Source: Anaerolineae bacterium (GTDB taxonomy: Bacteria; Chloroflexota; Anaerolineae; Aggregatilineales; JAFGMM01). Taken from it: DNA of 64,000 bases. A program made the position numbers and the translations under genes. The number at the start of each line of letters is the position of its first letter. Positions within the stretch are counted from its first letter, which is position 1. Location: NCBI GenBank assembly GCA_027494055.1, contig JAOSJO010000028.1, positions 85,063 through 149,062 on the forward strand. Reading direction: 5' to 3'. Under the pieces are notes generated by a model. It was not told the origin of the DNA. It ran no database searches and saw only the letters and a list, made by a program, of their open reading frames with translations. Of the stretch, positions 47,662 to 56,471 are shown one piece after another.

Positions 47662-48375
47662 CTAGAGATCGACGCCGGTGACGTAGCGGTAGAGCGCGTC
47701 GCGGCGCAGGAACAGGAAGATGCTCAGCGCGCCGAAAAACCCGCCCAGGTGGCCGAAGTAGGCCACGCTGCTGAGGCCGTAGCCCTGCAACTGGTCGATG
47801 GCCGGCAGCAGTTGGTACACCAGCCAGGGGATGAGGAACCAGAACGCGCGCAGGTACAGCGGGTAGGGGATGGGCACCACCACCCAGAAGATCGTGCGGA
47901 TCCGCGCGCCGGGGAAGAGGATCAGGTACGCGCCCATCACGCCAGAAACCGCGCCACTCGCGCCGATCACCGGGATGGGCGAGTCCAGGCCGGAGGCCAG
48001 GATGAACAGCAGCGCCGAGCACAGCCCGGCGGTGAAGTAGAACACCATGTAGCGCACCGGCCCGCAGGCGTCCTCCACGCGCCGGCCGAACGTCCAAAGG
48101 TAGACCATGTTGCCGATCAGGTGCAGCGACAGCAGGCCTTCGCGCGAGTGCATGAACATCGACGTGACGCCGCTCAGCGCGCCGAAGCCGAACTGGTTGT
48201 GCACCACCGTCGGCGCCATGCCCAGCGCATAGACCATGCGCTCGTAGCCCTCCGGGTAGGGGGCCAGGAACTCGAAAGCGTAGACGATGACGTTGGCGAG
48301 GACGAGCGCGATGGTCGCAATCGGGATGGAGCGATAGCGCACGCCTTCAGGATCGCCGATGGGGAAGAGAAACAT
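47662..48375 (-). CDS. Rhomboid-family intramembrane serine protease
   Basis: This 237-residue protein has six or so membrane helices. The catalytic serine lies in PVIGASGAVSGVMGAYLILF (GxSG) and the catalytic histidine in SVAYFGHLGGFFGALSIF. HLIGNMVYLWTFGRRVED is the conserved HxxxN segment of helix 2. Rhomboids cut membrane proteins within the bilayer; the substrates are unknown. The start at 48375 (MFLFPIGDPEGVRYRSIP) is supported by GAGGAGG 6 bp upstream and by the typical leader of the GlpG-like soil-bacterial group. It lies 11 bp downstream of the TPR gene, so the two are probably co-transcribed. Confidence 0.93.
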   Translation of the reverse strand: MFLFPIGDPEGVRYRSIPIATIALVLANVIVYAFEFLAPYPEGYERMVYALGMAPTVVHNQFGFGALSGVTSMFMHSREGLLSLHLIGNMVYLWTFGRRVEDACGPVRYMVFYFTAGLCSALLFILASGLDSPIPVIGASGAVSGVMGAYLILFPGARIRTIFWVVVPIPYPLYLRAFWFLIPWLVYQLLPAIDQLQGYGLSSVAYFGHLGGFFGALSIFLFLRRDALYRYVTGVDL

Positions 48376-48386
48376 CGCCCGCCTCC

Positions 48387-49553
48387 TCAGCCGCTGTGGA
48401 TGCGCGCCAGCAGCAGCGCGGTGCTCCGCAGGCTGTTGAACAGGCCGAGCGCAACCGCCGCGAGGCACAGCGCGACCCCGGCGACGCGCAGCGCCCGGCG
48501 CGACCCCTGGCCGATGGCGCGCGCGCCGAAGAACCGGACCGTGCCGGTCACCGCGCCGCTCACCGCCCAGCAGGTCCCCCCGATGGCCGCCAGCATGATC
48601 GCCGCCACGCCGCTCGCGCTCATCCCCGCGACGCGCACGCCGCTGTCCATCACCGCCAGCAGGAACACGAACACCACCCACCCCGCCGCCTCGCGCAGGA
48701 TGAAGGGCCAGCTATCGGCGACGCTGCGCGGCAGGTAGGGCGAAATCTCGCGCAGCCGCTGCTCTGCCTGCCGGGCCTCTGGCGTGCCCCACGTCCTATC
48801 GACGACCTCGCGGTACGCGACCACGGCGCGCTCGGTCATGCCCTCCCGGTCGAGCAGCCGCGCAAGCTGGAAGTGCGTGAGCGGCGCGTGATCCGGCAAC
48901 TCCACCGCGCGCGCGAAGGCCTCCCGCGCCGCCGTCATCTGCCCTGCGGACAGGTGGAGCCGCCCCATCCGCTCGAAAGCCTGCGCGGCGCTCAGGTCGC
49001 GGGGGCCGACCGTCGGCAGCACCCGCTTCACGTCGTCCCACCGGTTGGATTCCGCCAGCGCCTCGGCGTAGAGCAGCTTCAGCCCGCCGTTGTGCGGGTT
49101 ATGGGTGAGCGCCCGCTGCACCAGCGCGCGCGCCTGCGGCCTGTGGTCTGACCCCAGCAGCCTGACGACCGCGCTCACCGCCTGCTCGTTGCCGGGGTCG
49201 AAGTCGAGCACGGCCTTCCACGCCGCAAGCGCGCCCCGCCGCGCGCCGCCGGCCGTCGCCGACTCGGCGCGGGCGACCAGGTCGCGCAGGCCGGCCTCGC
49301 CCTGGGGATGGCGCTGTGTGGCGTGCAGCGCGACGCGCGCCGCCTCGTTAGCCGGGTTGAGCGCGACGAGCTTCTCCAGGCTGGCGCGCCGGTCCTCTGG
49401 CCGCACCGCCACCCGTGACAGCCACAGCAGCGCCTCTTCGTTCTCCGGGTCGAGAATGAGCGCGTCGCTCAGCAGCGCTTCGGCCTGCAACTGCCGCCGG
49501 TTCTTCGCCGCCTCAATGCCCTCGGCGGTGAGTTTCCTGCTCTCGTGCAGCAT
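48387..49553 (-). CDS. TPR-repeat membrane protein
   Basis: This 388-residue protein has TPR-like helical repeats over residues 10-260 (AEALLSDALILDPENEEALL, AREAFARAVELPDHAPLTHF) and three C-terminal membrane helices (AAGWVVFVFLLAVMDSGVRV, GVAAIMLAAIGGTCWAVSGA, VAGVALCLAAVALGLF). The start is placed at ATG 49553 because a TATAAT -10 element on this strand (49597-49602) overlaps the upstream ATGs at 49598 and 49607, and GGAG precedes 49553. The function is unknown. TPRs suggest a protein-binding platform facing the cytoplasm, perhaps for the rhomboid encoded next. Confidence 0.8.
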   Translation of the reverse strand: MLHESRKLTAEGIEAAKNRRQLQAEALLSDALILDPENEEALLWLSRVAVRPEDRRASLEKLVALNPANEAARVALHATQRHPQGEAGLRDLVARAESATAGGARRGALAAWKAVLDFDPGNEQAVSAVVRLLGSDHRPQARALVQRALTHNPHNGGLKLLYAEALAESNRWDDVKRVLPTVGPRDLSAAQAFERMGRLHLSAGQMTAAREAFARAVELPDHAPLTHFQLARLLDREGMTERAVVAYREVVDRTWGTPEARQAEQRLREISPYLPRSVADSWPFILREAAGWVVFVFLLAVMDSGVRVAGMSASGVAAIMLAAIGGTCWAVSGAVTGTVRFFGARAIGQGSRRALRVAGVALCLAAVALGLFNSLRSTALLLARIHSG

Positions 49554-49596
49554 CCCCATCCTGCTCCACGTCGCCTGCGCGCCTGTTTCGCGTGCC

Positions 49597-49602
49597 ATTA
49601 TA
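49597..49602 (-). promoter_or_regulatory. -10 element of the TPR/rhomboid transcript
   Basis: On the reverse strand TTTCCA, an 18-bp spacer and TATAAT form a promoter whose start site would fall near 49590. This makes the ATG codons at 49598 and 49607 unusable. Confidence 0.5.
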
Positions 49603-49644
49603 GGCATTTTGCCGCTCCGCTGGAAATTGCGCCCCGCGCCGATG

Positions 49645-49653
49645 TGCTATAAT
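49645..49653 (+). promoter_or_regulatory. Extended -10 promoter of the TlpA-like gene
   Basis: TGCTATAAT is an exact extended -10 element, the same sequence as at 27710. Transcription would begin near 49660, so ATG 49663 would be leaderless, whereas ATG 49687 has a GAGG ribosome binding site. Confidence 0.55.
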
Positions 49654-49686
49654 CCACGGCCCATGAAGCAGGGCAACGAGGCACGC

Positions 49687-50292
49687 ATGGCCGGTGAGGT
49701 GCAACCCAAGACGCGCGGCAGACCCTGGGGGCTGTACCTGTTGCTGCTCGGCGGGGTGCTCGCCGGCGTGCTCATGGCGCTGCTGACCGCCGCCAGCTCC
49801 ACCGGCGACACGCGCCCGGCGGTGAAGCCCGGCAGTTACGACCTCCCGCTCACGGTGCAAGACCTTCGGGTCGAACAGCCCGCGCCTGCCTTCACCGCGC
49901 GCACGCCCGACGGCGCGACGATCGCGCTGGCCGACCTGCGCGGCGCGATGGTGGCGCTCAACTTCTGGGCGACGTGGTGCGCGCCCTGCGAGGCCGAGAT
50001 GCCCGAACTCCAGCGTGCCGCCGCGCGTTACGCCGACGCGGGTCTGATCGTGCTCGGCGTGAACCAGGCCGAGGCCGCCGACGCGGTGCAGGCCTTCATG
50101 GACGCGCACGGCCTGACCTTCCCAACCGTCCTCGACGCCGAACAGGACATCGCCTACCACTACGGCGTCAACTCCCTACCGATGACGTTCTGGATCGACG
50201 CTGAGGGGATCGTGCGTGCGAAGCACCTGGGTATGCTCACCGCCGACGACATCGACCAGTACGTCGCGGAGCTGCGCGCCGCCGGAAGCTGA
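49687..50292 (+). CDS. TlpA-like membrane-anchored thioredoxin
   Basis: This 201-residue protein has one N-terminal helix (WGLYLLLLGGVLAGVLMALL) and an exported thioredoxin fold with active site FWATWCAPCEAEMPEL and cis-Pro in NSLPMTFWID. TlpA/ResA-type proteins reduce disulfides outside the membrane, for example during cytochrome c or copper-centre assembly. ATG 49687 is preferred for its ribosome binding site; ATG 49663 (MKQGNEAR) is possible if the message is leaderless. It is divergent from the TPR gene and convergent with the RmlD-like gene. No cytochrome-assembly genes are nearby. Confidence 0.9.
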   Translation: MAGEVQPKTRGRPWGLYLLLLGGVLAGVLMALLTAASSTGDTRPAVKPGSYDLPLTVQDLRVEQPAPAFTARTPDGATIALADLRGAMVALNFWATWCAPCEAEMPELQRAAARYADAGLIVLGVNQAEAADAVQAFMDAHGLTFPTVLDAEQDIAYHYGVNSLPMTFWIDAEGIVRAKHLGMLTADDIDQYVAELRAAGS

Positions 50293-50316
50293 ACGAAACG
50301 CAGCCGGGCCGGCTGC

Positions 50317-51194
50317 CTACCCCGCAATCTCGACGGAACCCCCGCCGACGCCCGCCTGCCAGGCCGCCCGCGCCGCCGCGATGGTGAGCAACGGCGTCTG
50401 GAGCGCCTGACGCGCCCGCGTCAGGTCAAGCGTGAGGTCGCGGGGGCGGTCGGGCGCAACCTCGGCGGCGCGGACCGGCTCCACGCGCGCCGTCTCAAGC
50501 AGCCCCATCGCGTCGAGCAGCGCGCGCCCGTAGTCCCACCGCGTGAGCGGCTCCGGCCCGGCGATGTGCAGCACGCCCGTGTAAGTCAGCGCCGCCAGTT
50601 CGAGCAGCGCCCCGGCCAGGTTGTGCGCCCACACCGGCTGGCGCACCTCGTCCGTGAACAGCGTCACCGGCGCGCCCTGCGCGATGCGCACGGCCATCCA
50701 GCCGACCTGCCGGTTGGCCGGCGTGAAGTCGTAGATCAGGCTGGTACGCACGATGGCGTAATCGCGCAGCGCGGCGCGCACCAGCGCCTCAGCGCGCGCC
50801 TTCGCCGCGCCATAGTCGGAGGTGGGGCAGGGGGCGCGTCCTCGTCATACGGCGGGTTGGCCCCGTCGAACACCATGTCGCTGGAGAGGAAGATCAGCCG
50901 GCAGCCGGCGCGCTGCGCCGCCGCGACCATCGACCCGGTGGCCTGTTCGATGGCGCGCGCATAGTCGGCGCTGCGCTCTGACACCGCCGTGTGGATGATG
51001 GCGTCCGGGCGCGCGTCCGCCACGGCGCGCCAGGTCGCTTCCGGGTCGCGCAGGTCCACCTGCACGCGGCGGCGCGCCGGCGCGCGCTCCGGGCGCGAGA
51101 AGTACAGCGCAGTCACGTCCCAGGTCTGCGCGGCCAGCCTGACCAGCGGCCCGCCCAGGTCGCCGCTCGCCCCGGTGACGAGGAGCCGCTTCAC
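50317..51194 (-). CDS. RmlD-like NAD(P)-dependent sugar-nucleotide reductase (one frameshift)
   Basis: This 292-residue extended SDR after correction has the nucleotide-binding TGASGDLGGPLVRL, FLSSDMVFDGANPPYDE, catalytic YGAAK and a C-terminal substrate domain (NRQVGWMAVRIAQG, GVLHIAGPEPLTRWDYGRAL). The pattern matches dTDP-4-dehydrorhamnose reductase and related epimerases. GTG start at 51194 shares one base with the rnc stop. The frame breaks in a C run near 50823-50827; one lost base restores APTSDYGAAKARAE. No rmlABC genes are nearby, so the substrate may be another nucleotide sugar or a nucleoside modification. Confidence 0.85.
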
Positions 51195-51901
51195 TAGAAG
51201 AAGTCGCGCTGCGCCCGCTCAAGCGCCTCGCGCGCGGCATTCTGGGCCGCCGACTGCTTGCTGCGCCCGGTGCCACGCCCGTAGGCCTGGCCGTTGAGCG
51301 TCACCTCAATCGTGAACTCCTTGGCGTGGTCGGGGCCTTCGGCGCTCACGGTGCGATACTGCGGCGTGCAGCCCAGTTCCGCCTGGCTCCATTCCTGGAG
51401 CAGGCTCTTGGGGTCCTTGTCCGAGGGCAGCTTGAGCAGCCGTTCGAGCGTTGGCTCGAACAACGGGTACACGAACTGCTGCACCGCCATCAGCCCGCGC
51501 TCGCCCTTGTCGAGGTAGATCGCGCCGACCACCGCCTCGAACGCCGCGCACAGGTTGCCGGCCCGCTGACGCCCGCCGCTTTCCTCTTCACCCTTGCCCA
51601 GGCGCATGACGGCGTCGACGCTCAGGCTTCTCGCGAAGCCGGCCAGCGCCTCGGTGCGCACGAGCGCGGCGCGCATCCGCGTCATCGCGCCCTCGGACAT
51701 CTCCGGGAAGTGGTGGTAGAGCCAGTCAGCAGCGACGAAGTCAAGCACGGCGTCGCCGAGGAACTCCAGCCGTTCGTTGTCTTCGAGCGCCTGGTGCGGG
51801 TGCTCGTTGAGGTAGGAGCGGTGCGTGAGCGCGCGCCGCAGCAGCGAAGGGTCGTCGAAAGTGACGCCAAGTCGTGCTTGAAAATCGTCCAGTTCGGTCA
51901 T
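51194..51901 (-). CDS. rnc: Ribonuclease III
   Basis: This 235-residue RNase III cleaves double-stranded RNA in rRNA and mRNA maturation. The signature NERLEFLGDAVLDFVAADWL and the second acidic site in AAFEAVVGAIYLDKG form the Mg2+ centre. A C-terminal dsRNA-binding domain follows (SLLQEWSQAELGCTPQYRTV, GRSKQSAAQNAAREAL). It is 21 bp downstream of fabF, the usual fabF-rnc order, and its stop overlaps the start of the RmlD-like gene. The frame is unbroken. Confidence 0.96.
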   Translation of the reverse strand: MTELDDFQARLGVTFDDPSLLRRALTHRSYLNEHPHQALEDNERLEFLGDAVLDFVAADWLYHHFPEMSEGAMTRMRAALVRTEALAGFARSLSVDAVMRLGKGEEESGGRQRAGNLCAAFEAVVGAIYLDKGERGLMAVQQFVYPLFEPTLERLLKLPSDKDPKSLLQEWSQAELGCTPQYRTVSAEGPDHAKEFTIEVTLNGQAYGRGTGRSKQSAAQNAAREALERAQRDFF

Positions 51902-51922
51902 AGGTACTCTGCGCCGGGTACT

Positions 51923-53160
51923 TCAGGAGAACCGCTTGAGGATGACAGAAGCGTTGTGGCCGCCGAAGCCAAGCGAGTCGCTCAGCGCGTAGGTGAGCCT
52001 GGCCTCGCGTGGTTTCCACGGAGTGTAGTCCAGGTCGCATTCGGGGTCGGGGTTGTCGAGATTGATGGTCGGCGGGATCACCTGATCGCGCAGCGCCAGC
52101 GCGCAGAAGATCGCCTCCAGCGCGCCGGCCGCGCCCATCGGGTGCGCCGTCATCGACTTGGTGGAGCTGATGATGACTTTGTACGCATGGTCGCCGAAGG
52201 CGGTCTTGATCGCGCGCGTCTCGGCCACGTCGTTGAGCATCGTCGCCGTGCCGTGCGCGTTGATGTAGTCCACATCTTCGGGGTTGATCCCGGCGTCGTC
52301 GAGCGCGCGCACCATCGCGCGCGCGCCGCCCGCCCCGCTGGGATCGGGCGCGGAGATGTGGAAGGCGTCGCCGCTCGACCCCAGCCCACGATCTCAGCGA
52401 GGATGTTCGCGCCGCGCGCCTTCGCGCCCTCCAGGGTTTCGAGCACGAGCGCCGCGCCGCCCTCCCCCTGCGCGAAGCCGTCCCGGTCGCGGTCGAACGG
52501 GCGCGGCGTCTCGGTGGGGGCGTCGTTGCGGGTCGTGAGCGCCTGCATCTGGTTGAACGGGCCGATGGCCGTCTCCGAGACGGTGGCGTCGGCCCCGCCC
52601 GCGACCGCCGCGTCGATGACGCCGCCGCGTATCATGTGGTACGCCAGGCCGACGTTGTCGGTACCGGTGGCGCACGCCGACGCGATCCCGAACACCGGCC
52701 CGGTCACCTGCAGGGCCATGCTGATGTACGCGCACCCGCCGTTGGGCATCATGCGCGGGATGCCGAACGGCGTGATGGCCGCCGGCCCCCGGTCGAAATA
52801 GACCTTGCTCAGTTCGAGGAACGAGATCACCCCGCCGATTGCCGAGCCGTAGATCACGCCGATCCGGTCGCGGTTCGCGTCGGTGATCTCCAGGCCGGCG
52901 TTCTCGACCGCCTGCAAGGCCGACGCGAGCGCGAACCGCTGGTAGCGGTCCATCTGGCGCGCCTGCTTGCGCGACATCCACCGGGTCGGGTCCCAGTCTT
53001 TGACTTCGGCGGCAATCCTGGTCTGAAACTCGGTTGTGTCGAACAGTGTGATCGGCGCCATCCCGGACCGCCCGGCAAGGGCGGCCTCCCACGAGCTTTC
53101 CGGGTCGTGGCCGATGGGCGTGATTGCGCCGATACCGGTGATGACGACGCGGCGAGTCAT
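51923..53160 (-). CDS. fabF: 3-oxoacyl-ACP synthase II (one frameshift)
   Basis: This 412-residue condensing enzyme elongates acyl-ACP with malonyl-ACP. The start at 53160 (MTRRVVITGIGAITPIGHD) has AAGGTGAC upstream. The catalytic triad is visible: Cys in GIASACATGTDN, His in NAHGTATMLND and His in STKSMTAHPMGAAGALE. One base is lost in a C run near 52380-52383; repair gives GWGSSGDAFHISAPDPSG. In many bacteria fabF-rnc is preceded by plsX, fabD, fabG and acpP; none of these is present here, and an amino-acid permease lies upstream instead. Confidence 0.93.
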
Positions 53161-53277
53161 GTCACCTTCTTTCCCTCGTGCGGTGGCAACGGATGCTTGA
53201 ATTGGCGCAGCGCGGGCGCGCGCCAGCGCACCGCTAGTCTATAGCAAGTTTGTCGGGAACGCCAGATGCAACGCCGC

Positions 53278-54156
53278 TCAGCGCGCGCGCCGCTCGCCTG
53301 AGAGCCGCCGCTCCATGTAGCGGACGACCAGCGAGAGCACGATGGTCATCGCCAGGTAGAGAAAGGCGACGACGTTGTACGTCTCGAAGAAGCGGAACGT
53401 GCTCGCCGAGTACACCTTGCCCTGCAACGTGATGTCGCGCACGCCGAACACCGACACGAGCGACGAGTCCTTGAGCATGGCGATGAAGTCATTGCCCAGG
53501 GGCGGCAGCATCCGGCGGATGGCCTGCGGCAGCACCACGTGCCGCATCGCCTGGAAGTGCGTCGCGCCGAGCGAGCGCGCCGCGTCCATCTGGCCCGGCT
53601 CGATGGACTGGATGCCGGCGCGGAAAATCTCGGAGATGAACGCGCCGTAGCCAATCGTGAGCGCCACGACGACGCGGAAGGTGAAGTCCAGGTCGCGCAC
53701 GCGCAGCGCCGACATCCGCGCCCCCAGGTCGGCCAGCGTGTTGTTTTCGACCAGCCACGCGCCGACGTTGTTCATCCCGACCACCGCCCCCGGCACCACG
53801 ACGAGCGCGATGTAGTACAGCAGCACCAACAGCGGGATGCCGCGCACGATCTCCACGTAGAGCGACGCGGTGTGGTAGATCACCGGGTTCTTGGAGATGC
53901 GCGCCAGCCCCACCACCAGCCCCACCGCCACCGAGCAGGCAAACCCGACAATCGTGACGTAGATCGTGATGCCGATGCCCTCGCGCACCGCGTCGAAGAT
54001 CACCCGGTACGTCTCATTGGAGAGGATGGACCAGAAGAGCACCACGCCGATCAGGGCGGTGATAATCAACCACCACGGCAGTGTGGCCGGCGTGAACGCG
54101 CGCGCCCCAGCGCGCGCCTTCTCTGGTTGGGGTATGGTCTCTTCGAGGGCGCTCAT
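53278..54156 (-). CDS. Polar amino acid ABC transporter permease
   Basis: This 292-residue permease of the HisM/GlnP type has a cytosolic leader and six or so helices, the family N-terminal signature YVEIVRGIPLLVLLYYIALV, and the EAA loop ARSLGATHFQAMRHVVLPQA. It moves amino acids delivered by the binding protein encoded 117 bp upstream. Only one permease is present, so it probably works as a homodimer. No ATP-binding subunit lies on either side (fabF and an empty region), so the ATPase must be shared from elsewhere or has been lost. Confidence 0.92.
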   Translation of the reverse strand: MSALEETIPQPEKARAGARAFTPATLPWWLIITALIGVVLFWSILSNETYRVIFDAVREGIGITIYVTIVGFACSVAVGLVVGLARISKNPVIYHTASLYVEIVRGIPLLVLLYYIALVVVPGAVVGMNNVGAWLVENNTLADLGARMSALRVRDLDFTFRVVVALTIGYGAFISEIFRAGIQSIEPGQMDAARSLGATHFQAMRHVVLPQAIRRMLPPLGNDFIAMLKDSSLVSVFGVRDITLQGKVYSASTFRFFETYNVVAFLYLAMTIVLSLVVRYMERRLSGERRAR

Positions 54157-54273
54157 GGGGCAGCTCTCACGGTCACACTGGCTGGCGTTGGCGCGCGGGA
54201 GGGGCGCAGGTCACCTGCGCGGTGCTGCGCCCCTCTGAAGCGCCTTGACGGTGTCGCGGTCGCAGCGCGGGCT

Positions 54274-55842
54274 TTACTCACCCGCCGCTGCCGCCGTCGG
54301 ATCGTACAGGATGAACCATTTGTTGTCCAGGTAGTTGATGAAGCCGTCGGCCTTCATCTGGGCGAGGGCGGCGTTGACGGGCGCGACGAGGTCAGACTCC
54401 TTGGGGAAGATGAAGCCGAAGTCCTCGGAGATGATCGGGCCGCCGGTGAGCTTGAGCCGGTCGGGGTTGGCGCCGATATAGCCCCGGCTCGACACCGCGT
54501 CCATGATGACGGCGTCCACGTCGCCAGCGATCAGGCCCTGCACGCTGGCGCCGAAGTGCTCGTAGAGCACGATGCGGGGGTTGCTCTCGTCGCCGTCGAG
54601 GATGTCGTACACGGCGGTGTAGAAGGGGGTGGTGCCGGGCTGCGCGCCGATGAGGAGTTCGGGGTCAGCGCCCAGTTCCTCCGCGTTCGTGAAGCGGTCC
54701 TCGTCCGCGCGCACGAGCAGGAACTGCTCCATCGTCATGTACGGGTCCGAGAAGTCCACCTGCTCCGCCCGGTCCTCCCGGATGGTGATTCCCGTCATGC
54801 CGACGTCGTACTGGCCGTCCGCTATCGCCGGGATCATCGCGTCCCAACTGATGGTGTGCCACGCCAGCGTGCAGTTGAGCCGCTGGCAGATCTCCACCCA
54901 GGCGTCGTACTCCCAGCCGACCGCCTCACCCGTGCCGGGGTCGATGAACTGGAGCGGGACAAACAGGTTCTCCGTGACCGCCGCCACCTCCTGGCCTTCG
55001 AGGTCGGGCAGCGCCATCGAGACGAACGTCTCCTCGGCGACGGGGTCGTAGCGGATGAACCACTTCTCGTCCAGGTAGTCGATGAAGCCGTCGGCCTTCA
55101 TCTGGGCGAGGGCGGCGTTGACGGGCGCGACGAGGTCAGACCCCTTCGGGAAGATGAAGCCGAAGTCCTCGGAGATGATCGGGCCGCCGGTGAGCTTGAG
55201 CCGGTCGGGGTTGGCGCCGATGTAGCCCCGGCTCGACACCGCGTCCATGATGACGGCGTCCACGTCGCCGGCGATCAGGCCCTGCACGCTCGCGCCGAAG
55301 TTCTCGTAGAGCACGATGCGGGGGTTGCTCTCATCGCCGTCGAGGATGTCATACACGGCGGTGTAGAAGGGGGTGGTGCCGGGCTGCGCGCCGATGAGGA
55401 GTTCAGGATCAGCGCCCAGTTCCTCCGCGTTGGTGAAGCGGTCCTCGTCCGCGCGCACGAGCAGGAACTGCTCCTGCGTCATGTACGGGTCTGAGAAGTC
55501 CACCTGCTCCGCCCGCGCTTCGGTGATCGTGATCCCCGTCATGCCGACGTCGTACTGGCCGTCCGCTATCGCCGGGATCATCGCATCCCAACTGATGTTC
55601 TCCCAGCGTAGGGTGCAGTTGAGCCGCTGGCAGATCTCCACCCAGGCGTCGTACTCCCAGCCGACCGCCTTGCCCGTGCCGGGGTCGATGAACTGGAGCG
55701 GGACGAACAGGTTCTCCGTGACCGCCACCACCTCCCGGCCCCCCAGGTCTGGCAGCTCCGGCCCGAACTGCGCCATCGCGCCGCTGAACGGCAACGCCAT
55801 CAGCAGCGCCAAAAGCAACGACAACACATGCTTGCGCGACAT
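54274..55842 (-). CDS. Amino-acid-binding protein with two tandem, nearly identical SBP domains
   Basis: This 522-residue exported protein has signal peptide MSRKHVLSLLLALLMALPFS and then two family 3 solute-binding domains. The repeat period is exactly 248 residues (744 bp): LPDLGGREVVAVTENLFVPL at 30 and LPDLEGQEVAAVTENLFVPL at 278. By eye the copies differ at only about 13-15 of 240 positions, among them RWENISW/AWHTISW and RYDP/LYDP. Each copy keeps the family segments DVGMTGITI and the GAQPGTT phosphate-like loop. Two binding domains per transporter are known in GlnP-type systems, where they are fused to the permease. Here they form a free secreted protein. Confidence 0.93.
   Translation of the reverse strand: MSRKHVLSLLLALLMALPFSGAMAQFGPELPDLGGREVVAVTENLFVPLQFIDPGTGKAVGWEYDAWVEICQRLNCTLRWENISWDAMIPAIADGQYDVGMTGITITEARAEQVDFSDPYMTQEQFLLVRADEDRFTNAEELGADPELLIGAQPGTTPFYTAVYDILDGDESNPRIVLYENFGASVQGLIAGDVDAVIMDAVSSRGYIGANPDRLKLTGGPIISEDFGFIFPKGSDLVAPVNAALAQMKADGFIDYLDEKWFIRYDPVAEETFVSMALPDLEGQEVAAVTENLFVPLQFIDPGTGEAVGWEYDAWVEICQRLNCTLAWHTISWDAMIPAIADGQYDVGMTGITIREDRAEQVDFSDPYMTMEQFLLVRADEDRFTNAEELGADPELLIGAQPGTTPFYTAVYDILDGDESNPRIVLYEHFGASVQGLIAGDVDAVIMDAVSSRGYIGANPDRLKLTGGPIISEDFGFIFPKESDLVAPVNAALAQMKADGFINYLDNKWFILYDPTAAAAGE
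54310..55797. repeat. Direct tandem duplication, 744-bp unit
   Basis: The two halves of the binding-protein gene align at an offset of 744 bp; for example GATGTC-TACACGGCGGTGTAG occurs at 54601 and 55345. Scattered silent and replacement differences show that this is not a simple assembly collapse or repeat error. Confidence 0.85.
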
Positions 55843-55988
55843 CGAACTCTCCTCCTGCTAGAGATTTGACTTTATGCGCAATCTGCTTGCTGGGTGGTCT
55901 CCCTCTTGAGTGCTGTTGCTGCGGCGTTTGGCTTGATGCGTCACTTGACGCGCCACTTGGCGTGTCAGAAGATGGCTTCTGCCTGCCT

Positions 55989-56059
55989 ACCTCACCCCCT
56001 GGCCCCCTCTCCATTCAATGGAGAGGGGAAGCCGCGCGCAGCGCGGCGGGGGGTGAGGT
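55989..56059. repeat. CCTCACCCCC-family nested palindrome, copy 1
   Basis: Outer arms ACCTCACCCCC and GGGGGTGAGGT enclose an inner CCCCTCTCCATT/AATGGAGAGGGG hairpin and a GCCGCGCGC/GCGCGGC hairpin. A related element lies at 62110-62206. It occupies the long gap upstream of the duplicated binding-protein gene. Confidence 0.75.
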
Positions 56060-56187
56060 CAACCAGACCGCATCATCGCGCCAACACTTCACAGGGAGAC
56101 TACCTCTTGCTGGACGGACCCATTATAACCAATCTGGCTGTGCGGGGGAGTCTTGTCCCGATTATAGAGTAACAATTGACACTACTA

Positions 56188-56215
56188 TTGCCCCTAAGCC
56201 CATGTAGCATATACA
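56188..56215 (+). promoter_or_regulatory. Promoter candidate for the gdhA leader
   Basis: TTGCCC at 56188-56193 and TATACA at 56210-56215 are 16 bp apart in a locally AT-rich stretch. Transcription would start near 56222, giving a leader of about 250 nt. Confidence 0.45.
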
Positions 56216-56221
56216 ATAGAC

Positions 56222-56422
56222 GGTGACACGACAGGAGAATCGCGACCACCAGCCGGCGCGCGCCGGGCGGTGGCCGCCAGCCACGGACAGACACAATGGC
56301 CGCACAACTTCTATGCTGCAAGGAGGTGTTTATCCTCCCGACCCTTTTGACCAGCTTGCTGTTGCGTCAGGTAACTGACCGGTATGGTAGCCAGGGGCGG
56401 CTTGTATAGACCGCCCTTTATT
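56222..56422 (+). ncRNA. Structured leader or small RNA upstream of glutamate dehydrogenase
   Basis: Between the promoter candidate and an internal terminator there are about 200 nt with several hairpins: GGAGG/CCTCC near 56321-56338, GTCAG/CTGAC near 56366-56379 and the terminator stem itself. It could be an attenuator or riboswitch for gdhA, or an independent small RNA. I do not recognise a known class. Confidence 0.4.
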
Positions 56423-56424
56423 TT
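56393..56424 (+). terminator. Terminator-like hairpin inside the gdhA leader
   Basis: GGGGCGG and CCGCCC pair around CTTGTATAGA and are followed by TTTATTTTT. It sits about 50 bp before the gdhA start on the same strand, the arrangement of a transcription attenuator. Confidence 0.65.
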
Positions 56425-56471
56425 TGGTGTGAGAGATACACTAAACCAAATTTGATCAGGAGAAAACACGA

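Noticed and set aside
53539..55494. 651-codon forward frame opposite the permease and duplicated binding protein
   Set aside because: It is repetitive only because the antisense gene is duplicated, and has no recognisable domain.
56222..56422. SRP RNA, tmRNA, 6S RNA or RNase P RNA before gdhA
   Set aside because: None of their conserved core sequences could be found, and the ends do not pair as 6S RNA requires.
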